Of a stretch of DNA of 33,654 nt, positions 7,800-16,951 are shown piece by piece (within the stretch, counting starts at the first letter, position 1; each line of letters opens with the position of its first letter). Position numbers and translations under genes: made by a program. The notes under the pieces are model-generated. The model was not told the DNA's origin. It did not search any database and saw only the letters and a list, made by a program, of their open reading frames with translations. The DNA lies in assembly GCA_945877905.1 (NCBI GenBank), contig CAMDUT010000008.1, positions 1 to 33,654 of the forward strand, in the 5' to 3' direction. Origin of the DNA: Phycisphaera mikurensis NBRC 102666 (lineage in GTDB: Bacteria > Planctomycetota > Phycisphaerae > Phycisphaerales > SM1A02).

Positions 7800-8939
7800 A
7801 TGCCCATCACCATCGCGTTCAAGACCGAGATCCCCCGAATCTCGATCCTCGACGAGCAGGGGAACTTCGACGAGAAGCTCGGCAAGGGACTCATTCCCGA
7901 CGCCGACCTCGTCAAGCTCTATGAGGCGATGTTCCAGTGCCGTCACCTCGACGGCGTGGCGTTCCGCCTGCAGCGCTCCGGGCGCATGGGCACCTATCCG
8001 CAGAACATGGGGCAGGAGGCGACCAGCCTGGGCGCGGCCTACGTGCTCGCGAAGAACGACTGGCTGGTCACGTGCTACCGCGAGAACTGCGGCCTGTTCT
8101 GGCGCGGCGTCCCGATGGAGTCGATCCTCCTGCACTGGATGGGCGACGAGCGCGGGAACGCCATGCCGCGCGAGCACTTCGCGACGCCGATCGCGGTTCC
8201 CATCGGCACGCAGATGCTGCATGCCACCGGCCTCGCGTGGGCCGCCAAGTACCGCGGCGAGAAGCAGATCGCCTGCACGTTCTTCGGCGACGGCGCCACC
8301 AGCGAGGGCGACTTCCACGAGGCCGCGAACTTCGCGGCGAACCTGGACATCCCGGTGGTCTTCGTCTGCCAGAACAACTTCTGGGCGATCAGCGTGCCCG
8401 GGCACATCCAGTGCAGCGCGCCCACGGTGGCGCAGCGCGGCATCGCCTACGGCATGCCGTGCCTGCAGGTGGACGGCAACGACATCTTCGCCACCGTCTA
8501 CGCGATGAGGATGGCCAGCGAGCACGCCCGCACGCAGGGCAAGCCGTACTTCATCGAGATGGTGACGTACCGGCTCGGCGACCACACCACCGCCGACGAC
8601 GCCAGCCGCTACCGCGACAAGGCCGAGGTGGAGTCGTGGAAGGGCAAGGACCCGCTCATCCGCGTGCGCAAGCACATGGAGCGGCTCAAGCTGTGGGACG
8701 ACAAGAAGGAGGCCGAGCTCCTCGAGCGCACCGAGAAGCTGGTCGCCGAGGCCGTGGCCCGCGCCGAGAACATCGCCGCGCCGCACTCGGTGGACTTCTT
8801 CAACAGCATGTACGCCGAGCTGCCCGCGGACCTCGCGCTGCAGCGCGACACCATGCAGACCCACTCGCTCGGGCAGGACCCCGGGCAGCTGGCGAGCACC
8901 GACCACCTGAACGCGCCCGCGGAGCACGCGCACCACTGA
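7800..8939 (+). CDS. pdhA: 2-oxoacid (pyruvate or branched-chain) dehydrogenase E1 component, alpha subunit
   Basis: TPP-dependent E1a motifs: RMGTYPQNMGQEATSLGAAYVL, GDGATSEGDFHEAANFAANLDIPVVFVCQNNFWAISVP, YRLGDHTTADDASRYR. Confidence 0.92.
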   Translation: MPITIAFKTEIPRISILDEQGNFDEKLGKGLIPDADLVKLYEAMFQCRHLDGVAFRLQRSGRMGTYPQNMGQEATSLGAAYVLAKNDWLVTCYRENCGLFWRGVPMESILLHWMGDERGNAMPREHFATPIAVPIGTQMLHATGLAWAAKYRGEKQIACTFFGDGATSEGDFHEAANFAANLDIPVVFVCQNNFWAISVPGHIQCSAPTVAQRGIAYGMPCLQVDGNDIFATVYAMRMASEHARTQGKPYFIEMVTYRLGDHTTADDASRYRDKAEVESWKGKDPLIRVRKHMERLKLWDDKKEAELLERTEKLVAEAVARAENIAAPHSVDFFNSMYAELPADLALQRDTMQTHSLGQDPGQLASTDHLNAPAEHAHH

Positions 8940-9022
8940 ACGAGCGGATGGCGTCGCCCGGCCGCGCCGGGGCACGCGCAGTGACCAGATAAAGGAGTAC
9001 GGGGATATCCCGGACGGAATTT

Positions 9023-9991
9023 ATGGCAAACCTCAACATGGTCCAGGCAATCAACCTCGCCCTGATCCAGGAGATGGAGAAGGACGAGCGCGTCCTCCTC
9101 CTCGGCGAGGACGTCGGCAACAACGGCGGCGTGTTCCGCGTCACCGAGGGCCTGCAGAAGCGCTTCGGCCCCAAGCGCGTGGTCGACACGCCGCTCGCCG
9201 AAAGCGGCATCATCGGCACGGCGATCGGCCTGGCGATGGGCGGCCTGCGACCCGTGCCCGAGATCCAGTTCGAGGGCTTCCTCGGGCCGGCCTACGACCA
9301 GATCTGCAGCCATGCCGCGCGCATGCGCACGCGCACCCGCGGCGCGTTCCCGGTTCCGCTGACCATCCGCGTGCCCGTGGGCGGCGGCATCCACGCGCCC
9401 GAGCTCCACAGCGACTCGCCCGAGGCGATCTACGCGCACACGCCCGGCCTGAAGGTCGTGATGCCGAGCTCGCCTTACGACGCCAAGGGCCTGCTGGTGG
9501 CCTCGATCCGCGACCCCGATCCCGTGATCTTCTTCGAGCCCAAGCGCATCTACCGCGCGTTCCGCGAGGAGGTGCCCGAGGACGAGTACGTGCTGCCCAT
9601 CGGCAAGGCGCGCACCGTGTGCGAGGGCAACGACCTCACGATCGTCAGCTGGGGCGCGAGCGTCATCCAGTGCATGCAGGCGATCGAGAAGAGCGGCAAG
9701 TCGATCGAGCTCATCGACCTGCGCACGATCTACCCCTTCGACGCCGACGCCGTCGAGACCAGCGTCCGCAAGACGGGCCGCTGCGTCATCGTGCACGAGG
9801 CCCCGCTCACCGGCGGCTTCGGCGCCGAGATCTCCTCGCGGATCATGGAGCGGTGCTTCCTGCACCTGGAGGCCCCCGTGCAGCGCGTGGCCGGCTTCGA
9901 CACGATCATGCCGTACTACAAGCTCGAGCTCGACTACATGCCCGACGCCGCGCGCATCGGGCGTGCGATCGACGACGTGATGGCGTACTGA
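9023..9991 (+). CDS. pdhB: 2-oxoacid dehydrogenase E1 component, beta subunit
   Basis: NLALIQEMEKDERVLLLGEDVGNNGGVFRVTEGLQKRFG, DTPLAESGIIGTAIGLA, HSDSPEAIYAHTPGLKVVMPSSPYDAKGLL. Confidence 0.93.
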   Translation: MANLNMVQAINLALIQEMEKDERVLLLGEDVGNNGGVFRVTEGLQKRFGPKRVVDTPLAESGIIGTAIGLAMGGLRPVPEIQFEGFLGPAYDQICSHAARMRTRTRGAFPVPLTIRVPVGGGIHAPELHSDSPEAIYAHTPGLKVVMPSSPYDAKGLLVASIRDPDPVIFFEPKRIYRAFREEVPEDEYVLPIGKARTVCEGNDLTIVSWGASVIQCMQAIEKSGKSIELIDLRTIYPFDADAVETSVRKTGRCVIVHEAPLTGGFGAEISSRIMERCFLHLEAPVQRVAGFDTIMPYYKLELDYMPDAARIGRAIDDVMAY

Positions 9992-10016
9992 ACACCGCCC
10001 CGACGAGGGAACGACG

Positions 10017-11381
10017 ATGGCCGGAATCAAGCAGCCGAGCGACAAGAGCCACTTCCTGCTCCCCGACCTGGGCGAGGGCCTCGCCGAGGCCGAGCTCATC
10101 TCATGGAAGGTGAAGCCCGGGGAGACCGTCAAGGAGAGCCAGACGCTCGCCGAGATGCAGACCGACAAGGCGCTGGTGGAGGTGCCCTCGCCGTGGGCGG
10201 GCACCGTCTCCGAGCTCTGCGGGAAGGCCGGCGAGATCATCAAGGTCGGCGCGGTGCTGGTGCGCTACGGCGCCGCCGGTGCGCCCGGCAAGCAGCCGGC
10301 ACCGACCTCCGGGACGTCGTCGAACGGCACCTCGGGCGCGGCGTGCCTGTCCTCGCAGGTCGCCGCGGGCGCGCCCGGGTCAGGCGAGGACCAGGGCACG
10401 GTCGTCGGCACGATGAGCGGCACCCTGACCGTGAGCGACCGCTTTGCGCGCCGCGCGCCCGAGGCAGCCGCCGTCACGCGCGACGGCAAGGCGCTCGCCA
10501 CCCCGGCCGTGCGGCGGATCGCGCGCGAGCTCGGCATCGACATCCAGCGCGTGCCCGGCAGCGGCCGCGGCGGCCGCGTCACCGCGAGCGACGTCGAGTC
10601 GTTCGCGGGAGCGGGGTCCGCGGCGGCCCCCGCGGCGGGTGGCTTCGCCCCGCGCGCCGCGACGATCGCCCCCGGCAGCGTCTACATCGACCCGCAGGGC
10701 GTGGTGCAGCGCGTGCCGTTCCGCGGCGTGCGCCGCAAGATCGCCGAGAGCCTCGACCGCAGCGTGCGCACCACCGTCCACTTCACCGTGGTCGACGAGG
10801 CGGACGTCACGGCGCTCGAGGCCAAGCGCAAGGAGTACGGCCGCGTGACCGGGCAGAAGCTGAGCATGCTGCCCTTCATCATGACGGCGATCTGCAAGGC
10901 GCTCCGCAGGCACCCGACGCTGAACGCCATCACCGACGACGCCAACAACGAGATCCTCGTGAAGGGCCCCGTCAACCTCGGCTGCGCCGTCGACACCGAC
11001 AACGGCCTGATGGTGCCGGTCATCCGCGACGCGGGCGCGAGGAGCCCGGTGGAGCTCGCCGCCGAGGTGAAGCGCCTCGCCGCGGCGTGCAAGGACCGCA
11101 CCATCAAGCGCGAGGAGTCGCTCGGCGGCACGTTCACCATCTCGAACGTGGGCAGCTACGGCGGCATGTTCGCGACGCCGGTCATCAACTACCCCGAGGT
11201 CGCCATCCTGGCCGCCGGGCGCGCGAAGGAGCGCGTCATGGTGAAGGACGGCCGGTTCTACGCGGGCCTGTCGCTGCCCCTCTCCCTCAGCTGCGACCAC
11301 CGCGTGGTGGACGGCGCCGAGGGTGCGCGGTTCCTGAACACCGTCGTCGGATTGCTCGAGAATCCCGAACAATTGATCTAA
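10017..11381 (+). CDS. pdhC: Dihydrolipoamide acyltransferase E2 (one lipoyl domain, PSBD, catalytic domain)
   Basis: FLLPDLGEGLAEAELISWKVKPGETVKESQTLAEMQTDKALVEVPSP; ATPAVRRIARELGIDIQRVPGSGRGGRVTASDV; LSLSCDHRVVDGAEGARFL. Confidence 0.93.
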   Translation: MAGIKQPSDKSHFLLPDLGEGLAEAELISWKVKPGETVKESQTLAEMQTDKALVEVPSPWAGTVSELCGKAGEIIKVGAVLVRYGAAGAPGKQPAPTSGTSSNGTSGAACLSSQVAAGAPGSGEDQGTVVGTMSGTLTVSDRFARRAPEAAAVTRDGKALATPAVRRIARELGIDIQRVPGSGRGGRVTASDVESFAGAGSAAAPAAGGFAPRAATIAPGSVYIDPQGVVQRVPFRGVRRKIAESLDRSVRTTVHFTVVDEADVTALEAKRKEYGRVTGQKLSMLPFIMTAICKALRRHPTLNAITDDANNEILVKGPVNLGCAVDTDNGLMVPVIRDAGARSPVELAAEVKRLAAACKDRTIKREESLGGTFTISNVGSYGGMFATPVINYPEVAILAAGRAKERVMVKDGRFYAGLSLPLSLSCDHRVVDGAEGARFLNTVVGLLENPEQLI

Positions 11382-11427
11382 GCAACCCATCGCGAAGGCC
11401 GATGAACTCCGCAACCCGGACCACACC

Positions 11428-12759
11428 ATGAACCAGCTCGCCACCGAACTCCTCAAGAAGATCGAATCCAAGACCGCCACCGTCGGCATCGTCGGCCTCG
11501 GATACGTGGGCCTGCCGCTCTCTGAGGCCTGCCTCCGCGCCGGCTTCAAGGTGGTCGGCTTCGACATCGACCGGCGCAAGATCGACTGCATCAAGGCGGG
11601 CACGCCCTACATCCACCACCTCGGCCAGGAGTTCTTCGACTACCTGAAGTCGAACGCCGGCTTCCTGGGCACCACCGACGCGAAGGACCTCCAGAAGGCC
11701 GACGCCATCCTGCTCTGCGTGCCCACGCCGCTCGGCCACCACAAGGAACCGGACCTGTCGTTCGTGCTCGACTCGACCAAGCTGGTCGCCGGCGTCCTCC
11801 GCAAGGGCCAGCTCGTGGTCCTCGAGAGCACCACGTACCCGGGCACCACGCGCGACGAGATGGGCCCCATCCTCGACGCCACGGGCATGAAGCGCAACGA
11901 GGACTACTTCCTCGCCTACAGCCCCGAACGCGAGGACCCGGGCAGCGCGAAGTTCAGCGCGGCCACCATCCCCAAGCTCGTGGGCGGCACCGACGAGGTG
12001 TCGGGCAAGCTCGCCTTCGCGCTCTACTCGCGCGTGGTGAAGCAGGCGCACTTCGTGTCGAGCGCCGAGGTCGCCGAGACCGCCAAGCTCCTCGAGAACA
12101 TCTTCCGCGCGGTGAACATCGCGCTCGTCAACGAGATGAAGACCGTCCTCGCGGACATGAACATCGACGTGTGGGAGGTCATCGCCGCGGCCAGCACCAA
12201 GCCCTTCGGCTTCATGCCCTTCTACCCGGGCCCGGGCCTCGGCGGCCACTGCATCCCGATCGACCCCTTCTACCTGACGTGGAAGGCGAAGGAGATCGGC
12301 CGCTCCACGCGCTTCATCGAGCTCGCGGGCGAGGTGAACACGGCGATGCCGCACTACGTCATCGAGCGCACCCAGGGCGCGCTCAACGACGACCGCAAGA
12401 GCATGAAGGGCGCGAAGGTCCTCGTGATCGGCGTGGCCTACAAGAAGAACATCGACGACTCGCGCGAGAGCCCGAGCGCCGAGATCATCGAGCTGCTGCG
12501 CGACCGGGGCGCCGAGGTCTGCTACCACGACCCGCACATCCCGACGTACCCGTCGATGCGCAAGTACCGCATCGACCTGAAGAGCGTCGCGCTCACGCCC
12601 GACACCCTGCGGTCGATGGACTGCGTCCTGATCCTCACCGACCACGACGCGGTCGACTACGGCGCGCTCGCCGAGCACGCGGTGCTGGTGGTCGACACCC
12701 GCAACGCGATGGCGCAGGTGCCGGCGGCCCGTCGCAAGGCGCGCGTCGTCAAGAGCTGA
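11428..12759 (+). CDS. wbpA: Nucleotide-sugar dehydrogenase (UDP-N-acetylglucosamine 6-dehydrogenase, WbpA/TviB-like)
   Basis: VGIVGLGYVGLPLSEACLRAGFKVVGFDID; VLESTTYPGTTRDEM; PFYPGPGLGGHCIPIDPFYLTWKAKE; IGVAYKKNIDDSRESPS. Confidence 0.9.
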   Translation: MNQLATELLKKIESKTATVGIVGLGYVGLPLSEACLRAGFKVVGFDIDRRKIDCIKAGTPYIHHLGQEFFDYLKSNAGFLGTTDAKDLQKADAILLCVPTPLGHHKEPDLSFVLDSTKLVAGVLRKGQLVVLESTTYPGTTRDEMGPILDATGMKRNEDYFLAYSPEREDPGSAKFSAATIPKLVGGTDEVSGKLAFALYSRVVKQAHFVSSAEVAETAKLLENIFRAVNIALVNEMKTVLADMNIDVWEVIAAASTKPFGFMPFYPGPGLGGHCIPIDPFYLTWKAKEIGRSTRFIELAGEVNTAMPHYVIERTQGALNDDRKSMKGAKVLVIGVAYKKNIDDSRESPSAEIIELLRDRGAEVCYHDPHIPTYPSMRKYRIDLKSVALTPDTLRSMDCVLILTDHDAVDYGALAEHAVLVVDTRNAMAQVPAARRKARVVKS

Positions 12760-12761
12760 AC

Positions 12762-13613
12762 GTGGGCACGGCCGGCGCGCAGGACCTGTTCGATTGGGGG
12801 GTCCTGCGCGCCGGCGGCTTCCGCCTCGACGGCGGGGGCATGTTCGGGATCATCCCGAAGTCGATGTGGTCGAAATGGGTCGAGCCCGACGCGGAGAACC
12901 GCATCGGGCTCGCCATGAACTGCGTGCTGCTCGAGCGGCCCGGTGCGGGCCCCGGCGGGCGGCCCCTGCGCGTCCTGGTGGAGTGCGGCGCGGGAGGCAA
13001 GTGGGGCGAGAAGGAGCGTGCGATCTACGCCTTCGAGACGGCTCCCGACGGGTCCGTGCGGACCGTCGAGCATGCGCTGGCGGAGGCGGGCGTCGCGCCC
13101 AGCGAGATCGACCACGTCGTGCTGACCCACCTGCACTTCGACCATGCGGGCGGGCTGACGCGCCCGGGCCCTGGCGTGGAGCCTGAGCCGGTCTTCCCCA
13201 ACGCGCACGTCCACGTGCAGCGCGGCGAGTGGGAGGACGCGCTCGCGAACCGCAGCACGATGACGCGCACGTACCTGCGAACGCACCTTGACCCGGTGGC
13301 GCGGCAGGTGGTCCTTCACGAAGGCGCGGCCGAGCCGCTTCCCGGGCTGCGGCTCATCCCTGCACCGGGGCACACGTGGCACCACCAGGCGGTGGCGTGG
13401 CACGACCGGGAAGGCACCGTCTGCTTCCCGGGCGACGTGATGCCCACCGTGCACCACGCGCACCCGGCCTCGAGCCTGGGCTACGACATGCTTCCGTACG
13501 ACACCATGCACACGAAGCGCATGCTGCTCGAGCGCGCGGACGCGGGTCATTGGCGGCTGGTGCTCGATCACGAGCCCGGCGAGTGCGTCATCCGGCGCCC
13601 GGTATCCTCCTGA
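12762..13613 (+). CDS. MBL-fold metallo-hydrolase
   Basis: VVLTHLHFDHAGGL; PGHTWHHQAV; CFPGDVMPT; LDHEPGE; GTG start 2 nt after wbpA stop. Confidence 0.85.
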   Translation: MGTAGAQDLFDWGVLRAGGFRLDGGGMFGIIPKSMWSKWVEPDAENRIGLAMNCVLLERPGAGPGGRPLRVLVECGAGGKWGEKERAIYAFETAPDGSVRTVEHALAEAGVAPSEIDHVVLTHLHFDHAGGLTRPGPGVEPEPVFPNAHVHVQRGEWEDALANRSTMTRTYLRTHLDPVARQVVLHEGAAEPLPGLRLIPAPGHTWHHQAVAWHDREGTVCFPGDVMPTVHHAHPASSLGYDMLPYDTMHTKRMLLERADAGHWRLVLDHEPGECVIRRPVSS

Positions 13614-13653
13614 CTCCCGGCGCACGCGCGCCCGGGGCACCCAGGAGGCCACC

Positions 13654-13941
13654 ATGAAGCGCTCGTCGGTCCGCTCGCTCGTCATCCTCAACGGCTGCCT
13701 GCTGGCCGCGCTCGTCGCGGTCACCTTCGGCCCCTCCGCCGTCGCCCAGCTGCGCCCGCGCTCCACCTACAGCATGGCCGCGGGCACCGTCAACGGCATC
13801 GTGCAGGGCGTCGTCTACATCAACGACGAGACCACCAACGAGGTCGTCGCGCTGAGCTGGTACGAGAACCAGAAGCGCCTCGTCGGCCTCGGGTACCGCA
13901 ACATGTCCATGGACGCGGCGCAGGCCGCGCAGAACCGGTGA
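13654..13941 (+). CDS. Small exported hypothetical protein
   Basis: AGGAGG RBS; signal peptide MKRSSVRSLVILNGCLLAALVAVTFGPSAVAQ. Confidence 0.7.
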   Translation: MKRSSVRSLVILNGCLLAALVAVTFGPSAVAQLRPRSTYSMAAGTVNGIVQGVVYINDETTNEVVALSWYENQKRLVGLGYRNMSMDAAQAAQNR

Positions 13942-13961
13942 CCACCGGGAAAGGCGCACCC

Positions 13962-14318
13962 ATGCAGCAGAACGAATCCACGCGTCCCGGCCACGAAGGC
14001 ACCGCCACCGCGCGCATCGTGCTCGTCGCCACCGCGATCATGCTCGCGGCGCTCACGATCATCCAGGCCGGCCGCATCGACCTGAACGCGGCCCACGCCG
14101 GCACCGCCAACGCGGGCCCGCAGGGCTCGTCGATGGTCACCATCGACTCGGGCCTGGGCCCGAAGGAGCGCCCCTACGAGAGCCTCTGGGTGCTCGACGG
14201 GCGCGGCGAGATGCTGTTCATCTACTACGTCGAGAACGCGAACGCGGGCGAGAAGGCGCTGCTCCTGCGGCAGGTGATCTTCCTTCCCGACCTGTTCCGC
14301 AAGGCCCGCGGCGGCTGA
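13962..14318 (+). CDS. Small membrane-anchored hypothetical protein
   Basis: TM helix IVLVATAIMLAALTII; ESLWVLDGRGEMLFIYYVEN...LFRKAR; alternative GTG start at 13938 overlapping the previous gene. Confidence 0.65.
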   Translation: MQQNESTRPGHEGTATARIVLVATAIMLAALTIIQAGRIDLNAAHAGTANAGPQGSSMVTIDSGLGPKERPYESLWVLDGRGEMLFIYYVENANAGEKALLLRQVIFLPDLFRKARGG

Positions 14319-14430
14319 CGCGCACGCGATGCGCGGCGTCGACGCCACCATGGCCGCGCGCCGCGCGGAGTCGTTCACGAAGCGGTCCATCAAGTCCGCG
14401 TCGAAGCGCCATGCGCTGCGCTGCGCCATG

Positions 14431-15279
14431 TCGATGCTGGACCTCACCACGCTCGAGGGCAAGGACACCCCCGAGAAGGTGCGGGCGCTGTGCCGCAAGG
14501 CACGGCAGCCGGTCGACCTGCCCACCGGCGCGAAGCCGCTGGACCCGCCGATGCCCCCGGTTGCGGCGGTCTGCGTCTACCCGACGATGGTGCCCGTGGC
14601 GCGCGAGGCACTCGCGGGCAGCACGGTTCGCGTCGCGGCCGTCGCCACGGGGTTCCCGAGCGCGCAGTACCCGCTGGACATCCGCCTGCGCGACTGCGCC
14701 GACGCCATCGCGGCCGGCGCCGACGAGATCGACATGGTGATCAGCCGCGGGCTGTTCCTCGCGGGGCGCCTCGACGAGATCGCGCACGAGATCCGCGAGA
14801 CGCGGGCGATGTGCGCCCGCCCGCCCGCGGGCCGGCCCGCGCACCTCAAGGTGATCCTCGAGACCGGCGAGCTCGAGACGCTCGACAACGTGCGCCGCGC
14901 GAGCGACCTCGCCATCGAGGCCGCGTGCTCGGTGCCCGGGCTCCCGCAACCGGCGGACGGCGAGGTGTTCATCAAGACATCCACCGGCAAGGTGCAGCCC
15001 GCCGCCACCATGCCGGTGACGCTCGTCATGCTCGAGGCGATCCGCGACCGCTTCATGGCCTCGGGCATCCGCATCGGCATGAAGCCGGCGGGCGGCATCC
15101 GCACCGCGAAGCAGGCGATCGCGTACCTCGTGATGGTGAAGGAGACGCTCGGCGACGAGTGGCTCTCGCCGCACCTCTTCCGGTTCGGGGCGAGCGCCCT
15201 CGCCAACGACATCGCCCGCCAGGTGCTGCGCATGGAGTCGGGCGGCTACTCGGCGGCGTACGACGTCACCGAGGCGTGA
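14431..15279 (+). CDS. deoC: Deoxyribose-phosphate aldolase (start uncertain; ORF open from 14329)
   Basis: LDLTTLEGKDTPEKVRALCRKA, VAAVCVYPTMV, VAAVATGFPSAQYPLDIRL, ADEIDMVISRGLFLAG, LKVILETGEL, VFIKTSTGK, GMKPAGGIRTAKQAI. Confidence 0.92.
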   Translation, partial: SMLDLTTLEGKDTPEKVRALCRKARQPVDLPTGAKPLDPPMPPVAAVCVYPTMVPVAREALAGSTVRVAAVATGFPSAQYPLDIRLRDCADAIAAGADEIDMVISRGLFLAGRLDEIAHEIRETRAMCARPPAGRPAHLKVILETGELETLDNVRRASDLAIEAACSVPGLPQPADGEVFIKTSTGKVQPAATMPVTLVMLEAIRDRFMASGIRIGMKPAGGIRTAKQAIAYLVMVKETLGDEWLSPHLFRFGASALANDIARQVLRMESGGYSAAYDVTEA

Positions 15280-16072
15280 CAGGCGGCTTCGACCGCGCGT
15301 TCCAGAACGCGCGCAGCATGGTCGCGAACTCGTCGCCTCCCGCGGCGGCGGCGCTCGCGAGCTCGGCGTGCAGGTGACGCACCTCGTCGGCGGAGCCGTC
15401 CAGCTCGTTGAGCCAGCGCTTGGTGGCGCGAAGGGCCGTCGGCCCCTTGGATGCGAGCGAGTCCGCGAGCGAGTCGACGTGCTCCGAGAGCGAGGCCGCG
15501 CCTGCCGCGCAGTGCGTTGCCAGGCCCGCGCGCACCGCGGATGGGCCATCGTGCATCTCGCCCGCGAGCGCGACCGGCCGCGCGCGCCCGTGCCCCGCGT
15601 TCGCGGTGAGCGCCGGCAGCGTCACCGCCGGGCTCACGCCGATCCGGTGGACCGGGTAGCCGAGCTGGGCGTCAGGCGCGACGACGACGAAGTCGCAGCC
15701 CGCCAGCAGCGCGCACCCGCCCGCGGCCGCGGTGCCCCGGACCTCGGCGACCACCGGCACCGGAAGCGTGCGGAGCGCGCGCACGGCGCGCGAGAGCTCG
15801 TGCACGTAGGCGCGCAGGGTGTCGGGGCGCTCGACGCACGCGCCGAGGTCGAAGCCCGAGCAGAACGACGGACCCTCTGCCCTGAGAACGACGACGTCGG
15901 CGCCCTTCGCGTTGCCGTCGGCACCCAGCAGGCGACCGTCGGCCGCGAGCGCCGCGACGAGCAGGCGTTCGTGCAGCGCGGCGAACATCGCCTCGCCGAG
16001 CGCGTTGCGGCGCGCCGGGTCGCAGAGCGTGATCTCGAACCGGCGATGGTGGCATGCGCTGCGCGCGAGCAT
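15266..16072 (-). CDS. Enoyl-CoA hydratase/isomerase family
   Basis: RNALGEAMFAAL, VVLRAEGPSFCSGFDLG, VVAEVRGTAAAGGCALLAGCDFVVVAPDAQLGYP. Confidence 0.85.
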   Translation of the reverse strand: MLARSACHHRRFEITLCDPARRNALGEAMFAALHERLLVAALAADGRLLGADGNAKGADVVVLRAEGPSFCSGFDLGACVERPDTLRAYVHELSRAVRALRTLPVPVVAEVRGTAAAGGCALLAGCDFVVVAPDAQLGYPVHRIGVSPAVTLPALTANAGHGRARPVALAGEMHDGPSAVRAGLATHCAAGAASLSEHVDSLADSLASKGPTALRATKRWLNELDGSADEVRHLHAELASAAAAGGDEFATMLRAFWNARSKPPVTPR

Positions 16073-16235
16073 GGGTGGACCGGGAACCTACACGAATCGC
16101 GGGGATTCCCGAACCGGACCGATCCTCGTTCGTAACGGTGGATGCCAGGGCATCGCACCGCAGTGCCTCGGCAAGCACCCTGCCCGTCCACACACAGGGT
16201 GGGGCGCATGGCCCGGAAGGTCCGGTGTCATGCGC

Positions 16236-16910
16236 CTATTTTTGCGCGAAGCGCACGCAGAGCCCGGCCACGCGCCCGACGATCGCCCGCATCGCGTCCA
16301 CCATCTCGTCGAGCGGCATCGGCCGCGCGTCGACGGGCCGGAGCGCATGCTGCTCGGGGAGCTGCGGCAGGTGGATGAAGCCGGCGAACGCGGGAGTCCC
16401 GTTCCGCGCGCGCCGCTCGAGCACGTGGAACATCACCTCGTTGCAGAGGAACCGCCCGGCGTCCGACGAGCACTCGGCCGCGATGCCGTGCGCGCGCACC
16501 GCGGCGAGCAGGTCGTCGACCGGCAACGCGGCGGCGTGCGAATCGGGCGCACCTTCCGCCACCGGCATCGCCCGCGCCACCGCGCCCGCGTTGTCCGCGA
16601 TCGGGTACTCGCGTGCGTTGAACGCGACCCGCTCGATGCTCACCGCGCCGCGCGAGCACGCCTCGCCGAGGAGGAGCACGGCGTGCGGGCGGTGCGCGTC
16701 GATGGCCCCGTCGAGGCGCCGGCGCGCGGAGCCCGCCCCCGCCCCGCCTACCACGGGGAGGACGCATGCGGCGACCGCGGCCGCGGGCCAGCGGAGCGCG
16801 GCGAGCGCCCGGGCCACCAGCATCGAGGGATTCACCGGGCTCCCGCCGAACGGCTCGAACCCGGTCACGAGGATGCGGGCGAAGCCGGGATCGTGGCGAG
16901 GGACCGTCAC
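16236..16910 (-). CDS. pcp: Pyroglutamyl-peptidase I
   Basis: ILVTGFEPFGGSPVNPSMLVARAL; VSIERVAFN; DAGRFLCNEVMFHVLE; GFIHLP. Confidence 0.85.
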   Translation of the reverse strand: MTVPRHDPGFARILVTGFEPFGGSPVNPSMLVARALAALRWPAAAVAACVLPVVGGAGAGSARRRLDGAIDAHRPHAVLLLGEACSRGAVSIERVAFNAREYPIADNAGAVARAMPVAEGAPDSHAAALPVDDLLAAVRAHGIAAECSSDAGRFLCNEVMFHVLERRARNGTPAFAGFIHLPQLPEQHALRPVDARPMPLDEMVDAMRAIVGRVAGLCVRFAQK

Positions 16911-16922
16911 GCCGGAAGGCTA
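16911..16922 (-). promoter_or_regulatory. Putative leaderless promoter -10: TAGCCT-TCCGGC-GTG (pcp)
   Basis: TAnnnT-N6-start codon. Confidence 0.5.
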
Positions 16923-16951
16923 TCGCGCCATGCACCGGTCGATGCTAGAAC

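Noticed and set aside
9001-9020. GGGATATCCC palindrome between pdhA and pdhB
   Set aside because: 10-bp palindrome lacking a partner site elsewhere in the window; insufficient evidence for an operator.
16141-16201. Short inverted repeats GATGCC-AG-GGCATC and CACCCTG...CAGGGTG between pcp and enoyl-CoA hydratase
   Set aside because: Short arms; compatible with chance, at most a weak pcp terminator.
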